Assembly (NCBI GenBank): GCA_015680685.1
Contig: MNCI01011140.1
Span: 555,801 to 613,487 of the forward strand
Length of the DNA: 57,687 nucleotides
Reading direction: 5' to 3'
Origin: Gnetum montanum
Lineage: Eukaryota; Streptophyta; Gnetopsida; Gnetales; Gnetaceae
Under the pieces are notes generated by a model. The model did not search any database, was not told the DNA's origin, and was given only the letters and a program-made list of their open reading frames with translations. Below are positions 1-10,519 of this stretch, one piece after another; positions within the stretch are counted from its first letter, which is position 1; each line of letters starts with the position of its first letter. The translations under genes and the position numbers were made by a program.

Positions 1-246
1 TTTTCTTTCCAAGCTTACTTGTAAGCCACAATTGTATGGTTAAGTAAACTTGCGCTGTATGATTTTTATGCTTTTCTTTTATATTTTTTATCCTGGTCTC
101 CGAAGTGTGTGCAATGAAAAGATTTAATTAACTAATGGATTTTTTAACTCTAATGTGAATCAAATCCTAACACCAGCATCCATTCCCACTCTCCAGACAC
201 ATCTTGAACCAATGTAACACTACTGGGATTACCAAACGCTAATCGT

Positions 247-745
247 TACTGGGTTACCAAGTGTTCCACGTATGCTCAAAGTGGTCATGCTAAGTGTGCT
301 AATTCATTGATAATTAATAATTAATAATTCTATGAAATAATATTAATTAAATATTAAAAGCATCAAATAATATTAAATAACATCAAATGCAATAATTAAT
401 CTATTTTGAATGCTGCAAGGTTTATCACAAAGTTTGTCTTTATTTTCAGACACAGGGTATGCTCAGGCACACGATGTTCAAATAAAGATCCGTTCACTCT
501 ATGACTCCTACTACAGGCACTTAGAAATAATTCTAACTTTGGAATAGAAAAACTACAAGAGATTGGCTAAGGGACTAAAAAACTAATGTCCAAGACCAAG
601 TGCCCCTATCTCCTATTTATAGCCAACGAGACAGGTTCTGACATCGTGTGTCCAATATCGGTTGGCCCATTCGATATCGCATATTCGATATTGAGGGTTC
701 AATATAGAGGGTCTAATATCAAGGTGCTTACTTGTTGACTCATCA
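247..745 (-). repeat. E5 left LTR (3' LTR in element sense)
   Basis: It matches 4202-4699 almost base for base, starting at tactgggttaccaag and ending in gactcatca. Homology stops sharply after 745, which sets the inner boundary. Sequence further left (about 105-246) does not resemble 4060-4162 of the right LTR, so the left LTR is either truncated or aligned to bases hidden in the gap. No clear polypurine tract is seen next to it. Confidence 0.75.
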
Positions 746-1592
746 TACACCCATGACTGAATGAAAACACGTCCTTGAGTTCCTTAGAAATTATTGGAAA
801 GGTATGGAATGACAAACTCAAAGTGCCTGGTGAATGGATCGACAAACGTATTATAGCATTGGTGTTCATAACCATTGTGGTGAACATTGTACATAGATGA
901 CATCCAGATCCTTATTTGATAGCTTGAAGAGAGAGAGAAAAGAAAATGAGAAACATTGCTACCGATGTCAAAAATGTGCACACTGTTGTTTGTCCATGAC
1001 CACATGACTAAGTGTGTTCCTTGCGTCAATGCTCCAACTCCAGTCCATCCTGAGTGCTTCCTCCTATCCCAATTCATTTTTCATGTGATCGCAATCTACA
1101 CACATGATACAATCATGAATTAGTAAGGATAGATAAGATATAATGTAGTTGATACCTTTCCTTGATATGAAGCACAGTGGCTAGGTTGTGGGTATGGTAG
1201 ATACTAGGTTAGAGGTTTGTAAGTGATATTATCCAAGGTGTAGGGGTGAGATAAGTAATGGAATGGAAAAATTTGTGATAGGCCCCCATGACTAAGAGCG
1301 AACCTTTGGTAGCAATGGGATGGAAAACAAAAGAAAAATAAATGTAAGAGGAATAACAATAGTGAAGCTAATCAATAAAAAATGAATGTCATGGGTGGGT
1401 TGAAATGAGAAATAGTTGATTCAAAGAAATTTTTAAGGGAAAAGAACTTAACAATTGCACCAAAAAGAAATGCCAGTGGTTGTAAGGGCTTGGTTGAACT
1501 ATTGGTTCTAAAGAAAGATCTCTTCTTTGATCGGTTTTCTGAACCAATAGTAGGTTGAAGATTAATAGCCCTTATAGCATTACGTTGTTACG
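746..1592. other. E5 internal 3' region without coding signal
   Basis: This lies between the end of the gag-like frame and the left LTR. Short open frames here carry no recognisable motif and look fortuitous. Nothing else is visible. Confidence 0.5.
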
Positions 1593-3924
1593 GCTAGCCA
1601 GGAAGCTCACCTTGCATAGTTGGAGTAGGTGGTAATGGAGCCAAGGGTGGAAGAGATGTAGATAGATGAGAAGGATAGTAAGTATGTGAATCATGACTCT
1701 GAGAAGAAGAAGTTCTATAGTAGTCATGGGTATGGTAGTGAGGTTGAAGCACAACGTAGCTAGTAGAGTCACATGGAGAGATTGGCTTCTGAACGTAATA
1801 CCCATATAGGTCGGGTTGATAGTAAGGGTATTGTTGACGGGGTGGTGGCATTCCCCATGATTGTGGGTGTTTCCACCATTGATACTATTCATTCGGTTGT
1901 GGTGGAGCTCCACTTGGATAATATGTCAAAGGTTGGTGGAATTGCCTTGGGTTACCTTAAGGATAAGGTAACCTTCTGGGTGTTTGCTATTTTTTTAATC
2001 ATGGGTTTAGTGCATACACCCTAGACTCTTATAGATCTGACATCACTGGGCAACATCCCTTAGGATGGTCGTATTGGAAAATCTCACATCCACCATCATC
2101 ATTTGTGTCCAAATCCACACCCTCTTCAATGATAGCAACCTTGCCCTTACCCTTGTTATGTGCATACTTAGCTTCTTTCTTTTTCCTTCTCTCTCGATCA
2201 CTACTTTGTTCTCAAGACTCCTCTACTACTTTTAGGATAGTTTAAAATTTTTCATCTAGGGAGTTTCTTATTTTATCCACCTTTTTCAATACTTCTGATG
2301 AAAATTTTTGAATGGGCAAAGTTTTTCTATTCACCATCTCTTCAAGTGGTGACTGTTCTTCATCTTTGCATAATCTGATTTCCTTCTTTCATAGGGAAGG
2401 ATCTCTATTGTACTACTCCATACTTTCTCTTTTCCTCAACTCACCTTCCTTCTTGGAAACTTGCTTCAAAAATCTTTGTATTTGATGGGCTTTGAGCTCA
2501 GATAGCCTTCCTTGGGTGTAAGTCCCAAGGATTATTTGCATTTTGTACCTAAACCCATCCATGAGATGGTGTAGTTGTTCCTTTTGTGAGTAACCATGGC
2601 CAGGGCAACAATGTAATAATGAATAATATTAGTCCATGGAAACATCCAAGGTTTCATGTCCTCCTTGTTTCCATCCTTGGATTTTCTTATGTAGGTTGGA
2701 AACTAGGGAGTAAATTTAATACTTATCGTTGAATAGCTCCAACATGGTACTCCATCGATGAATGTATTCCAGTTCTAAGGACTGGTACTAGCTTTCTGCT
2801 TCCTTGATCAATGTCCATGGAAACAACTTTAGCTTTTTCCACTCATTTTCTATATTTTGCAAGGCACATGTATCATGGAATGCTTGCAAATGGTTTTGAG
2901 GATCAGCATTTTATCCTCGTTCAAATCGTGGGATGTTATTCATGTCTAGTCTTTTGATCCTACTATCTTTTTGGTGCCTTTTTGGGATTGTAATGACGTT
3001 TTTTATATCTAACATACTTTGGGTGGTGAGTAGGGGTTCATCATGATCACGTTGTCTATGGCGTCTATGATGCCTATGGTGTTCCCTACTCTCCCTTCTT
3101 CCATTATGTGTCTCTCTAGAATGCCCTCATCCCCTTTTCCTACTATTTTCTCAATGATTTCTATTTCGCTTACCATTGTCCTCATGGTCTTTCCCTTTGT
3201 GACTGCATTCAAATCCCAAAGGAGAGGGGCATAAAGATGATGAAGGTGAAGAGGAAGGATGTTTAGCACCATGATGACGCCTATCACCTTATTTTTGGTG
3301 GTCGTAGCCTCGCTCATGGTTACAATCAAAATGTTCATCATTCTCATGTGTTCGTGTTCCTTTTTTGGATCCTTTGTGTCTATTGGTACCAAAACATGGA
3401 TTATGAATATTTAAGTGAAGATTCTGGTACCCAGCTCCTTTACCAAAGTCAATGAAAGGAACATCATTTTGTGGAAAACCTAGCGAGACAGGTTCACCAC
3501 CATCATTTTTACTTAGGACATATGGGACATCCCGAGACCACTTCCCCTTCACGGATTCATAATGTCTCTCCTACTATAGATCCCTTTGGCATTGTACCTC
3601 TATTAATTGATAATGTCTCGAATCTTTCTCATGCACAATGGACTCTGACTATAAGTGTTGCATACCAATTTGTGTGAGAGCACGAAGAAGCATGCTCGGA
3701 ATCGAGCAATCGGGAGGTAGCACTATGTTACCTTCTGAATCATGCCATCACATTTGTTCATCCTGGTGAAGGATAAAGGTAAATTCTGGTATATACTTAT
3801 CAGGATGATCATATACCATGTGAAACTATTGGGACATTGGTAGATCATCATGTGCACCCTACCTCCAATTATTCATGATGTCGAACCTAGTCGATGAAGC
3901 ACTCTCATAAGAAGAAGGAGACAT
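1593..3924 (-). pseudogene. Decayed Gag-like protein of E5
   Basis: A start codon at 3922-3924 opens a frame beginning MSPSSYESASSTRFD that can be followed, with frameshifts and stops, to a stop at 1593-1595. In order it shows an N-terminal part, a histidine- and arginine-rich stretch (about 3060-3200), a retrotransposon gag core at about 2461-2865 (a line resembling YQSLELEYIHRWSTM, then LHKKIQGWKQG, then a cysteine-proline patch and LSELKAHQIQRFL), a lysine- and glutamate-rich linker, and a C-terminal tail rich in tyrosine, proline and glutamine. The interruptions examined are mainly TAG at former CAG or TGG codons. Gag would form the particle that packages element RNA. No CCHC knuckle is seen. 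Confidence 0.65.
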
Positions 3925-4039
3925 GATTGATTATTCAGTGTGTGATACCCTTTTATGGTTATTGTAGGATAGTTAACTCTAAGGGTTGGTTCCAATGATG
4001 AAGGATTTCCTAATTTTTGATCAGCACACAAACAAAAAA

Positions 4040-4058
4040 TTCCTCAGTAACGGTGCCA
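4040..4058 (-). promoter_or_regulatory. E5 primer-binding site
   Basis: The plus strand reads ttcctcagtaacggtgcca. Its complement differs at a few positions from TGGCGCCGTTGCCGGGGA, a priming site common in plant Ty3/gypsy elements. It lies one base from the LTR start at 4060, the expected position for tRNA-primed minus-strand DNA synthesis, and it fixes the element as minus-strand. Confidence 0.75.
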
Positions 4059-4059
4059 A

Positions 4060-4699
4060 TGATGAGTAGCGAGGTACCCCTACACCCAACCATACGAATA
4101 TGAGTGTTCACACACGATCTGGTCGAACTTTGAGGATTAAGTGCTTATGCACCTACATAGAGNNNNNNNNNNNNNNNNNNNNNNNNNNNNNNNNNNNNNN
4201 NTACTGGGTTACCAAGTGTTCCATGTATGCTTGAAGTGGTCGTGCTAAGTGTGCTAATTCATTGGTAATTAATAATTAATGATTCTATGAAATAACATTA
4301 ATTAACTATTGAAAGCACAACTAACAATAAATAACATGAAATGCAATAATTAAGCTATTCTAAATGTTGTAAGGTTTATCACAAAGTTTGTCTTTATTTC
4401 TGGACACAAGGTGTGCTTAGGTACACAATGTTCAAATAAAGATCCATTTACTCTGTGACTCCTACTGCAGGCACTCAAAAATAATTCTAACTCTAGAATA
4501 CAAAAACTATAAGAGTTTAGCTAAGGAACTAAAAAACTAATTCCTAAGAACAAGCACCCTTATCTCCTATTTATAGCCAATGAGATAGGTTTTGACATCG
4601 TGTGTTTGATATTGGTTGGCCCATTCGATATCTCGTATCTGATATCAAGGCTTTGATATCGAGGATCTGATATTGAGGCACTTACTTGGTGACTCATCA
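4060..4699 (-). repeat. E5 right LTR (5' LTR in element sense)
   Basis: It begins TGATGAGTAGC directly after the priming site and ends GACTCATCA, so the termini are inverted copies of each other. The part from 4202 on matches 247-745. Positions 4163-4201 are undetermined bases, so the real length is uncertain. Confidence 0.8.
4163..4201. other. Assembly gap (39 N)
   Basis: A run of 39 undetermined bases lies inside the E5 right LTR. The left LTR has extra sequence at this point, so the gap may be larger than drawn. Confidence 0.95.
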
Positions 4700-5860
4700 A
4701 GTTTGATGTCCATTTTAGTTTGTAGGTTGTGTTCCACATTAACTCCATGATCTAGATTCTTCCTAACTTTTGTTTCTAGCAACTCTGCACTAGTTTCCAC
4801 CAAAATGAATAATATGGACATGAATGAGTTTTCCACCTTTGGTGCAATTGTATCATGTGGGAGTCTTTATGCCTAGTATAGGTACCAATATTGTTGTAAA
4901 AGAATTTGAAAGCTCATAAGGGGTCTTGGATGCAAAAATGCTCTAAGGCTATGGAAAATGCTCAAATTTGGAAACTAGAATAAAGTATATAAGTTAGGTT
5001 TTTATAGGGGGTGAAATTACTATTTTTGGGTACTACATATCACTATCATGATTACTATTAGATTGATGTTAATTTTCAGGTTACAATGGTTACACCTTTT
5101 AGCGTAGTTTCCATTTATAGTAAGTTTGGAATACACTGTAGCCACCAAAATTCATCCATTTACTATAAATAGTAAATGAAATTTTGTGACTATGTTAACA
5201 CCATCCCAACTACACTAGCCTTAGTGGACTACACTAATGTTTTTGAAAAATGTTGAAAACTATGGAAAATGTGGAAAATGTTGGAAACATTGGGAAATGT
5301 TGAAAACTACAAAAACCACTAGAACTAATGTTTACACTAACCACATTGCAGCTATTAAATACTTGAGATGACTACACTACCCACCATTGGGAAAATGGAA
5401 ATTGAAATGGAAAATGCCACCAATTCCAAAATGAAAAAATTCCAATAGTTCCAATATTACATCTTCATTCGATTTTGGTAGTGACTATGCTACATTGGAA
5501 TTGAAAAATCCCATCTATTCCATCTACACTTGGGGTAGACATTTCCAATATAGTTGAGGCTATACCCCTATGAAAACCCATGAAAATGCTAATTTTGGCC
5601 ATTTCCAAGGCATTTTCAACCTTTCCAAGCCCAAATATAGGCATGAGGTACCTTTTCCCACTTGGGAAGTGCGGCTATAACAACTTTTTAAGGCACTTTG
5701 TCAACCCCAAAATGCTAAAGTGTGTAAGCGTTTAGCTCATGGACTAGCAATCTTGCATTTACAATGAAATCTTACCTCAAGTTGGAAAATGAAAGTTACA
5801 ATTTGCAACATGAAATTTTGGTGGTGTTTCAAAGACAAAGAAAGCATGTTGTCATAATAA
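4700..5860 (-). repeat. E4 left LTR, inner part
   Basis: Several blocks match 20.84-21.74 kb, notably the run from the paired flank gctatacccctatgaaaa (about 5565) through tgaaatcttacctcaagttgg (about 5764-5786). The two copies are clearly homologous but strongly diverged. Short words such as gactacactagcc recur here and in the E4 spacer array. E5 has inserted at the left edge. Confidence 0.65.
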
Positions 5861-5949
5861 AATGCATAGGATTACATGAAAGAATTAGTAAACTAGGCCA
5901 TTGAAGGTCACAATTGTTACCTCCACAAGGGATCTACATCTTACATATG

Positions 5950-7160
5950 TTATAAATTTTTTCTCAATCCATTTTTCATGCAAAGAAAGATAGAGAAAAG
6001 AATGTAGGCTCGCTTGTTACTAGTCACTATGATTGTGGATTTTGATGTTAATACTTGCCAAGAAAATGTGTTAAATATAATATGGTTTTAGATAGGAATG
6101 ATTGACCATATTAGCCAATTCATTTTCATCCCTAATTGCTATGTGAAAGGCTCCATTGCCATAGGTCTTGGTGATAAAAAAAGTCCCTTTCCAATTGGCT
6201 AAGAATTTATTTGCATGCTCATAGATGGCCTTGAGAACTAGGTCAATATTATTGATCTTTCACATTTTTAGGTCATGACAATGCTATTGTTTTTATCTCT
6301 CCTAGTATCACTCAATGTGAGTAAGCATTCGTACTTGTTGCTTCTCCATTGAGTCTAGGTCCATGGAACACATATCCTCATTCTTTTTATCATTGATGAA
6401 GCTTAACAAAGAAACTCAAGGTGATGGGACTTGTAATTCAAGAGGCCAAACAACTTTAGAATCATAAACCAATCTATATGAAGTTAGCCCAATTTTAGTT
6501 CAATAGGTTGTTCAATAGGACCAAAGTGCATGGATAAGCAACTCATGCAACTTGCATCTATTATTGTTTAACATTTTTTAAAGAAGGTTTATGATAGCTT
6601 TGTTGCTATCTTTAGCTTGTCCATTAGCTTAAGGGTAGTATGGTGATGAAAATAAATGCTTAATGCCTAGGTCATGACAAAATTTTTTTGTTTCCTAGCT
6701 ACTAAATTATGGTCCATTATCTATGACAATGGTAATAGGTATGCCAAAATGGGCTAGTATATTATTCACTATAAATCTACAGATTTTTTGTGATGTTGTT
6801 TTCCTAAGGGGAATAGCTTCAACTCACTTTGTGAAATATTTGATTATAGTAATGATGAAGCTATGCCCTATGGAGGACTTAGGTGTTATAGGTCTAATGA
6901 TATCCAAACCCCATTGTTGGAATGACTAGGTTATCTAAGTAGTGTGTAACTTAGTTCATGGCACATGCATTAGGTTACTATGCTACTGACAAGTATCATA
7001 AGTTTTGACCTTCTACAGGTAGTCATTTTTCATATAAGGCCAATAATAGCATAGTCACTTGATTTTACTATCCATGGCTCTAGGTCCTATATGTCCCCCA
7101 CATATACCCTTATGAACTTGCTCAAGCACTATACAAGCTTTGGTTTTACCCAAGCACATT
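5950..7160 (-). pseudogene. E4 integrase, decayed
   Basis: Integrase would join element DNA to the host chromosome. Reading right to left, the zinc-binding part shows HKGICGGHIGP (7085-7113) and DTCQ (near 6985-7001, with the preceding C of the usual CDxC changed to Y). The catalytic core shows GLDIIRPI with the first aspartate (6889-6911), then HFGIPITIVIDNGP with the second (6711-6755), then SPYYP and ANGQAK (6615-6650). There the third catalytic residue, normally glutamate, reads lysine. Stops occur at former Q or W codons. C-terminal sequence continues to about 5950 but is poorly conserved. It follows the second RNase H in the usual Tat order. Confidence 0.75.
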
Positions 7161-7539
7161 AATAATATACCATCATAAGACTATCAACATAATGTTTTAT
7201 CATCTACAATGACATACTATTTGGTCATTTGCATACAACATCCTTTTGAGAAATAGTCAAGCCTTGTGGAGATTCACCATGCATAAGGTGAAACTTGATA
7301 TTGTCATGCCATTTCCTTGGAGGGGTAGTACTAATAGAGGCTACAAAGTTGTTCTTAGTATTCTATGTGATGGGAATAGCACAATCACGATTAAGGAAGG
7401 TAATTTTCAAAACACATCAAGCATCACATTGAGAGCTAAGGTTGCAATGGCATGGACTATCATGTTCTTAGTTCATGGTATATGTTATATATTAATGTTT
7501 ATGGATTATTCTATTAGTCTCTTTTCTAGGTTATAGTAA

Positions 7540-7928
7540 GGTTGCAAATATTAGGCTTTACATGCATAAACCTTAAATATTTGATTAACCATAAATTGTG
7601 AATCACCTTTGATAATTAATCATTTGATTCCTAGGTCATGGGCTACCATCATCTTCTTGATTAATCCTTCATACTCCACTACATTGTTGGTACATGAAAA
7701 TTTGAAATAGTAAGTGAAGGGTTGGATTTCACCAAATAGGAGTGTTATGATGGTAGTAGCACTGGCCCCACAAGCAATTGAAGCTTCATAAAAGTGTGTA
7801 ATCATCTCATATTTCTTAGGTACATTGCTAACAGTGTTAATATGTTCGCCTAGAAATTTGAGATCTATGGCTACATGGTCTTCTACTAGTGAAGCAGTAA
7901 GTTGTGTGACTATAGCTTGACCTTTCAT
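7540..7928 (-). pseudogene. E4 second RNase H domain, decayed
   Basis: The frame shows GASATTIITLLFGEIQPFTY, then CTNNVVEYEGLI with the catalytic glutamate, a helix ending AHDLGIK, and further on KGDSQFMVNQI with a catalytic aspartate. This pattern matches the archaeal-like RNase H found in Tat elements and in plant RNase H-like proteins. The first catalytic aspartate appears lost (HFYEAS where FDGS is expected). Its place, between the RT's own RNase H and the integrase, is the standard Tat order. That makes it a useful control for E6, where the domain is displaced. Confidence 0.7.
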
Positions 7929-8075
7929 TAATGCTTAAGAAATGTAATGAAGGTCAAACTTGGTTGTTATGGCTTTCCAATGGGCTATATGGCTACTTTC
8001 GTAATGTTTGGTCATGATGTCTTTGAGTATATTATCTTTGCAAATGATGTTGACCTAGCTCCTAAAGAGGTAGTA

Positions 8076-9610
8076 TCACCACTTCTTCAATGAGAAGACT
8101 AGGGTTAGACAATACTTTTCTACTTCAATGTATTGGGTCTCATAAGTAACTAATGCATGGCTTAAGTAGTATATAGGTAACTCCACTCCATCATCTTGTT
8201 TCTGATAGAGCAGAGAGGCAATAGGTGTGTCATAGATAGCAATGTAGATGTAAAATGTTTTATCCTCTTGTAGAGGAGAGACTGTTAGTAATTGTGCCAA
8301 ATCTTGCTTAAGGTCTTCAAAGGCTTCTTGACGTTCAGCCATCCACTCATAGTGAACTCCTTTCTTGAGAAAGTGTTGCATGGCTTGTAACTTATTTGTA
8401 AACCTAGTGATAAACCTATAGATAAATTATAATTTGCCTTGAAACCCTTGAAGCTTCTTAAGGTTAGTTGGTATTTCCAAGTTGGATATAGCTTTACCCA
8501 TATCAGGATTGACACGTATTCCTGATTTGAATACTACAAAGCTAAACATCTTACTGGTTTTGACACCAAAGAAACACTTCTTGGGGTTAAGCATAAACTC
8601 ATACTTTAGGCATTGTTTAAGCACAAGGTCAAGGTCACGCACCTAGTTATTGGTCACTTTGGAATTAATGGCTATATCATCTATATAGTCATTAAGAAAT
8701 CATAGCATGTATTCACTAAATATATACATCATTTCTCTTTGGTAGGTTTCTCCTACATTCTTTAGGATAAAGGGCATCATGGTATAACAAAAGGTACCCT
8801 AAGAGGTCATGAATGTTGTACTAAGTTGATGTTCTAAGTCAATCCTAATTTGGTTATATCCTGAGAACCCATCCATGAAGGATAACCCATCCATGAAGAC
8901 ATGCCCACTCATAGCATCAATAAGTTGGTCAATACTTAGCATAGGAAAATCATATTTGATTATTGCTTTATTTAGGTCTTAGAAATCTATGCAAATACAT
9001 ATACTCTCATTTTTCTTAGGGACTACCAGTATGTTGAACACCCATTATGTGTAATCAATAGCTCTAATTAAACCATCTTAGTATAATTTTTTGATTTCAT
9101 TGCAAATTACCAAGGCTAAATCATGCCCAATCTTGTAAACTTTTTGCTTAACTAGTATGATACTAGGATCAAGTATGATGTTATGTTATAAAAAGCATGG
9201 GTCAAGACTTGGCATATCTTCATATGGCTAGGCAAAGGTCTTGATGTTGTCTTGGAGGACCTTGGTGATGTCTTGATCCTATTGATGTTCTAGTGAGGAA
9301 CTTAGTTTTAGTATTTTCTCCTCACCACCACGTGTTGTGATAGGAACTTCAATTAGAAAGTCATTGGTAATGTTAACAGCCTCAAGGCCAATGATTTTAA
9401 CTATGTTTTTAGGCCATTCTAGAGGTTTCTCTATGGAGGCCATATGATTGATTGGATTATTAGGCTCAAGATCTAAGCAATTATGGTCAATACATCATTC
9501 AAATTTACCGTGGAATCCACTTAGGTTCAATGGTAAACTAATTTTCTTCCAAGTGTTCATACACTAATCCTACATATCAACCATAAGCACATTAAGTTGC
9601 ACCAAGGTAA
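8076..9610 (-). pseudogene. E4 reverse transcriptase and RNase H, decayed
   Basis: Reading right to left: a linker with EDMPSLDPCFL (near 9215), then VFNILVVPKKN (9000-9040), MDGFSGYNQIRI (about 8840-8880), the catalytic YIDD (about 8675-8687), LNPKKCFFGV (about 8575-8605), LQGFQGKL, and the connection-RNase H part YEWMAERQEAFEDLK through YYLSHALVTYETQYIEVEK (8095-8350). The catalytic YIDD is intact. An 18-bp tandem duplication near 8867-8902 adds a second FMDG just before the first conserved motif. Stops elsewhere show that it is inactive. The coding part extends to at least 9600 and then stops at the spacer. Confidence 0.85.
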
Positions 9611-10519
9611 AAATGAGTAAACAATACTAAAATTATATAAAATAAGTTAGCAACTACGTAAAAACATGCTATTTCATCATCAAATAAGGTGCAAAAAGGT
9701 TAACAAAGGCTATAAGATGTATGTGAATACAAATAAGATGAAACATAGGCTAAACAAGGTTAAATAAAGGCTAAACAAAGGAAACACTTGGTGGAATGGG
9801 ACCAAGTGATGCTCCAATGATAATAAAGATTGATAATGAAGAACAAGGTCAAAATAAGTTGAAGCACAATGAAATAAGGCTAAACCAATCAATGTAGAAA
9901 ATGTAAGATCAAACATGATCAACTATGGTTACACTTTATTAGTTTTAGACCTTAGTGGGCCATGGCTTCACTAGTTTAAGGCCTTAGCAAGCTGTATGAT
10001 GGTTGGATGGCTTTAAATGATGGTCAAGGGATGGTTAAACCCCATCACCTAACACCAATCAGAGGTTAAACAAGTTTAACAAAGGCTACAAAGAGATAAT
10101 ATAAACTAGATATGGTGAAGTTGGAGCTAGGTAGAAGTTGAATAAGGTTACCTAATGATCTCCACAAGTCAGCCATATATTGCAACATCAAAAATAAGTT
10201 TAAAAACCATGAAACAAGGTAAAATTAGTCAAGGTGGAAACCATGTGATAAAAGAAAGTCAACATTGATCAAATAAGGTTAGATTTTTCTAGTTTTAGGC
10301 CTTAGAAGGCCATGGTCTTAGTTACATGGTGTCAAATGATGGTCAAACCCAATCAAATGACAGTAATCAGAGGCTAAACAAGATATATGATGCTTAAAAA
10401 GGTTTATATTTTGCTAGTTTTAGGCCTTAGTGAATCATGGTGGAGGTTTGAAGGGCTAACAAGTGAGTTTGGATGCATTATGAGGTCATTTGGAGGGTAT
10501 TTGAAATCAAAATGCCACT
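9611..10519. other. E4 spacer, left part
   Basis: This is non-coding. The word tagttttaggccttag and close variants recur near 9950, 10297 and 10418, and again beside the other end of the spacer near 15219, so the spacer is bounded by related sequence. No pol or gag motif is seen. Confidence 0.5.

Larger units (their letters stand above)
247..4699 (-). mobile_element. E5: gag-only LTR retrotransposon, non-autonomous
   Basis: Two direct repeats, 247-745 and 4202-4699, flank about 3.3 kb of internal sequence. The internal part reads on the minus strand: a primer-binding site lies just inside the right LTR, then one long gag-like frame, then about 850 bases without coding signal. No protease, RT or integrase motif is visible on either strand. 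The LTR ends are inverted (TGATGAGT at 4060, ACTCATCA at 4692-4699). The true left end is unclear because the right copy is interrupted by a sequence gap where the comparison is needed. The layout resembles the plant group of terminal-repeat elements carrying only a GAG domain. It interrupts the left LTR of E4. Confidence 0.75.

Noticed and set aside
1773-2024. 83-codon plus-strand open frame in E5
   Set aside because: It overlaps the gag tail on the opposite strand, whose PYYQ-rich reading is clearly the real one.
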